Source: Pseudomonadota bacterium (GTDB lineage: Bacteria > Pseudomonadota > Alphaproteobacteria > Sphingomonadales > Sphingomonadaceae). From it: DNA of 7,091 nucleotides. The DNA lies in the NCBI GenBank assembly GCA_030271595.1, contig JARXKO010000075.1:1-7091 (forward strand). The letters are read 5' to 3'. Positions 4,832 through 7,091 of this stretch are shown here, in pieces. The stretch's first letter is position 1. Every line of letters begins with the position of its first letter. The notes under the pieces were generated by a model. That model was not told where the DNA came from and made no database searches. It saw only the letters and a program-made list of their open reading frames with translations. Position numbers and translations under genes: made by a program.

Positions 4832-4839
4832 CCTCCTCA
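4832..4839 (-). promoter_or_regulatory. Ribosome binding site of the dienelactone hydrolase, overlapping the GST stop
   Basis: On the minus strand tgaggagg combines the GST stop codon TGA (4839-4837) with a strong Shine-Dalgarno. A ribosome ending on GST would stop on the start region of the next gene, the usual layout for coupled translation. Confidence 0.75.
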
Positions 4840-5469
4840 GGCCGGCTGCGCGGCGGCTTGTTCGGCGATCAGCCTGGCATCGATGTCCCGCGCTCGGCGA
4901 TACGCCTCGCGGTCGGTCATGCGCGCCGCATAATCGGTGAAGGCCGGGGTCGGGTCGAGCAATTTGAACATCAGCATGACGTTGATCGTGGCGCCGACGA
5001 ACAAATCGGCGGCGGTGAAGCGGTCGCCGGCGATATAGGACTTGCCGGCAAGCGCCTTCTCGAGCGTCGCAATGGTCCTGTCATAGGTGCCGTAGCCAAG
5101 CATCACCTCGCGCTCCGCCGGGGCTTCCCAGCCCATCGAGCGATTGGTGAAGGCGGCCTCGACCGGGCCTGAAGTGAACAGCATCCAGCGGTAATAATCG
5201 GCGCGGTCGGCGGGGGCGGGGGCGAGCCCGGCCGCGGGGAAAGCATCGGCGAGGTAGAGGCAGATCGCCGCGACTTCGGTCACGACCTTGCCCTTGTGGA
5301 CGATCGCCGGGACCTTGCCCATGGGATTGACCGCGAGATAGGGCGCGGCCTTCATCGAGGTGCCGTAGCCGAGGATTTCGGTGTCGTACGGCTCGCCGAT
5401 CTCCTCCAGCATCCAGCGCACGGTTGCCCCGCGCGACTGCGGGTTGGTGTAGAAAACGAGGTCGGCCAT
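4837..5469 (-). CDS. Glutathione S-transferase family protein
   Basis: The 210-residue cytosolic protein has the two GST domains. The N-terminal thioredoxin-fold domain (about 1-80) starts with LVFYTNPQSRGATVRWMLEEIG, in which Ser12 or Arg13 would contact the glutathione thiol. It continues with the cis-proline segment NPMGKVPAIV (Pro54) and TEVAAICLYLAD (Glu65, Ala67), where the gamma-glutamyl group binds. The helical C-terminal domain carries YIAGDRFTAADLFVG (145-159), including the conserved N-capping box and the folding Asp155. GSTs conjugate glutathione to electrophiles or reduce peroxides; the NPxSRGxxxRWMLEE type is common in proteobacteria and its substrate is usually unknown. The ATG at 5469 has GGAGG (5479-5475) five bases upstream; the frame runs on further but into the M28 gene. 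It lies 17 bases after the M28 stop and 6 bases before the hydrolase. Confidence 0.93.
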   Translation of the reverse strand: MADLVFYTNPQSRGATVRWMLEEIGEPYDTEILGYGTSMKAAPYLAVNPMGKVPAIVHKGKVVTEVAAICLYLADAFPAAGLAPAPADRADYYRWMLFTSGPVEAAFTNRSMGWEAPAEREVMLGYGTYDRTIATLEKALAGKSYIAGDRFTAADLFVGATINVMLMFKLLDPTPAFTDYAARMTDREAYRRARDIDARLIAEQAAAQPA

Positions 5470-5474
5470 CGGTC

Positions 5475-5479
5475 CCTCC
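5475..5479 (-). promoter_or_regulatory. Ribosome binding site of the GST gene
   Basis: GGAGG on the minus strand, five bases before the ATG at 5469 and inside the 17-base gap after the M28 stop codon. It fixes the GST start and argues against the longer open frame that extends into the peptidase gene. Confidence 0.85.
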
Positions 5480-5486
5480 TTCGGGT

Positions 5487-7091
5487 TCAGCCGCGTTCGC
5501 CCTTGCCCGGTTGCGGAGCGGGCGGAGCGGGCACTGCGGCGGGCGCGGGCATGACCGGCGTGCCGCCGGCACGATCGGCAGCGCTGGCATCGCGCGCGGC
5601 CTTGAACTCGCTGCCCTCGCCCCATTCGGGCCACAGCCGCGAATTGGCAAGGTCGCGGCCGAGGTTGTGGAGCAATTGGTCGTCCTCGGCCATGCCGGTG
5701 AAGTCCCACGCCGGGGACCATTCGTCGCTCGGCTGGTGATAATGTTTGGTGACATACTCCTTGCCCAGCGCCTCGCCCCTGGCGATGCCGCCGTTGACGA
5801 GGTCATTGCCGTCGCCAAAGCTGATCGCCGGGATTCCGACCTTGGCCATTGAGAAATGGTCCGAGCGGAAGAAATGGCCAGCCTCGGGGTGCGGGTCGGG
5901 GCTGTAATAGCGGCCCTGTTTCCTGCCCTCCGCGACGAGCATGTCGAGCAGCCCCAATCGGGCATTGCCGGAGATGGTGAAATTCTTCGACCGGCCCCAG
6001 ATCTGGCCGCCGTCGGTGTTGATCACACCCGCGGTCTTGCCTGGCGCGTAGAGCGGGTGAGTGGCATAATATTCGGAGCCGAGCAGGCCCTTCTCCTCCG
6101 CGGTGACGGCGAGGAACACGATCGAGCGGTCGGTCCGCGGCTCATGCGCGAAGACCCGCGCCTGCTCGATCAGCTGGGCGATGCCGGTCGCGTTGTCGAG
6201 CGCGCCATTGTAGATGGTGTCGCCGCGATCATCGGGCTTGCCGATGCCGAGATGGTCCCAGTGCGCCGAGTAGATCACCGTCTCGTCGGGGTAGGTTTTG
6301 CCGGGCAGAAGGCCGACGACATTGTGCGACGTGATGACCTCGGGATTGGCGGCGAATTTGGTGCTCAGTCGCGCCTTGAGCTCGACCGGCCTGAAGGCGC
6401 GGGTCTTGGCCATAACCTTGGCCTGGTCGAAGGTGAGGCCAGAGGCTTCGAAGATTTTCGCCGCGAGGTCGCGCTGGATCCACGCTTCAGCCGGCGTATG
6501 CGATGCCGCCGGATCGGCGCGGACGATATCGAACTGGGTGTTGGTGTTGCTGTTCTTGACCGTGTTCCAGCCATAGGATGCGGGATCGGTTTCGTGGACG
6601 ATGAGCACGCCCGCGGCGCCGCGCCGGGCCGCCTCCTCATATTTATAGGTCCAGCGTCCGTAATAGGTCATCGCCTTGCCGTCGAAACTGCCCTCGCCTC
6701 CTTCGAAATCGGGGTCGTTGATGAACTCGACGAGCAATTTGCCTTTGACGTCCATGCCCTTGAAATCGTCCCAATTGCGTTCGGGCGCGGCGACGCCGTA
6801 GCCGAGGAAGACTAGGGGAACATTGGCCAGGTCGACCGATTTGGCGCCATTCAGCGGCGCCTTGAGCGCAATCTCGCTGCCCTGAGTGAGGCGCAGATCC
6901 TGGCCGTTGCCGAGGTTGAGGGTGAGGCCGGGCACGCCGAGAATGTCGGACTTGAGCAGCGGCACCGCCTGGGTCCAACCGCGCTTGCCGCCGACCATGT
7001 CGCCGCCCGGCTGAACACCCGCCGCGGTGAACTGGGCGATGATGTAATCGACCGTCTTGGTTTCGGCGCGAGTCGCCGGACCGCGGCCTTC
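5487..7091 (-). CDS. M28-family zinc peptidase with PA domain (5' end cut by window)
   Basis: The frame is open to the window edge; 534 residues are visible, beginning EGRGPATRAETKTVDYIIAQF, so the start lies outside. The first part is the beginning of the peptidase fold. A protease-associated (PA) insert follows, including VFLGYGVAAPERNWDDFKGMDVKGK and RRGAAGVLIVHE. The co-catalytic zinc site of M28 is complete: His in YSAHWDHLG (6246-6263), Asp in DNATG (6183-6197), the Glu-Glu pair in TAEEKG (6087-6098), Asp in NTDGG (6009-6020) and His in YHQPSDEW (5718-5741). It should act as a metallo-aminopeptidase or dipeptidase. Relatives are secreted, but the leader is not visible. The last 35 residues form a Pro/Ala-rich, probably disordered tail. 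Upstream member of the operon with GST and the dienelactone hydrolase. An internal ATG at 6998 is not a plausible start because homologous sequence continues upstream of it. Confidence 0.93.
   Translation of the reverse strand, partial: EGRGPATRAETKTVDYIIAQFTAAGVQPGGDMVGGKRGWTQAVPLLKSDILGVPGLTLNLGNGQDLRLTQGSEIALKAPLNGAKSVDLANVPLVFLGYGVAAPERNWDDFKGMDVKGKLLVEFINDPDFEGGEGSFDGKAMTYYGRWTYKYEEAARRGAAGVLIVHETDPASYGWNTVKNSNTNTQFDIVRADPAASHTPAEAWIQRDLAAKIFEASGLTFDQAKVMAKTRAFRPVELKARLSTKFAANPEVITSHNVVGLLPGKTYPDETVIYSAHWDHLGIGKPDDRGDTIYNGALDNATGIAQLIEQARVFAHEPRTDRSIVFLAVTAEEKGLLGSEYYATHPLYAPGKTAGVINTDGGQIWGRSKNFTISGNARLGLLDMLVAEGRKQGRYYSPDPHPEAGHFFRSDHFSMAKVGIPAISFGDGNDLVNGGIARGEALGKEYVTKHYHQPSDEWSPAWDFTGMAEDDQLLHNLGRDLANSRLWPEWGEGSEFKAARDASAADRAGGTPVMPAPAAVPAPPAPQPGKGERG

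Noticed and set aside
4333..5172. Long plus-strand open frame (279 codons) opposite the hydrolase and GST genes
   Set aside because: It is rich in Gly, Arg and Ala with no motif, typical of an antisense frame over GC-rich codons. Both minus-strand genes have clear catalytic motifs and good ribosome binding sites.
5856..6815. Long plus-strand open frame (319 codons) opposite the M28 peptidase
   Set aside because: It is a shadow of the peptidase coding strand with no recognisable domain. The minus-strand frame has the full zinc-site motif set.

Overview
The window looks like chromosomal DNA of a high-GC alphaproteobacterium, most likely a sphingomonad (Sphingomonadales). The basis is the gene families, the GC-rich codon use and scattered copies of an interspersed repeat built on AATGTCCGC...GCGGACATT. 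I recall that repeat as common in sphingomonad genomes, where it gives rise to many spurious small ORFs. No database search was possible, so all family names rest on recognising motifs by eye.

Layout. The left edge holds the last 17 codons of a plus-strand gene, probably a Bax inhibitor-1/YccA membrane protein, closed by a strong intrinsic terminator (72-112). From about 120 to 3960 the DNA is a patchwork of small, apparently unrelated cargo genes separated by repeat copies. These are a minus-strand SulP anion transporter without a STAS domain (255-1526), a plus-strand overlapping pair encoding a MerT-like protein and a very cysteine-rich GDCCVxC-type protein (1687-2251), an unrecognised minus-strand membrane protein (2369-2746), and a secreted metzincin-like protease with QExxHxxGxxH in place of HExxHxxGxxH (2984-3856). 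The right part (3970-7091) is a compact minus-strand operon, read right to left: an M28 zinc aminopeptidase (cut by the window edge), a glutathione S-transferase, and a Tat-type dienelactone hydrolase, with gaps of 17 and 7 bases.

How the parts relate. The MerT-like and GDCCVxC genes overlap by 8 bases and probably act together on a thiophilic metal such as mercury; no merR, merA or merP is present. The M28-GST-DLH genes are probably co-transcribed, with a good ribosome binding site before GST and one before DLH that overlaps the GST stop. The other cargo genes show no obvious shared pathway.

Main points of interest. Repeat arms lie directly at the stop codons of several genes and in two cases supply part of the stop codon. 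A 60-base fragment matching the 3' end of the dienelactone hydrolase gene (about 55/60 identical by eye) lies 1.7 kb away, in the same orientation and inside a repeat cluster. This suggests that the region was built by repeat-associated recombination.
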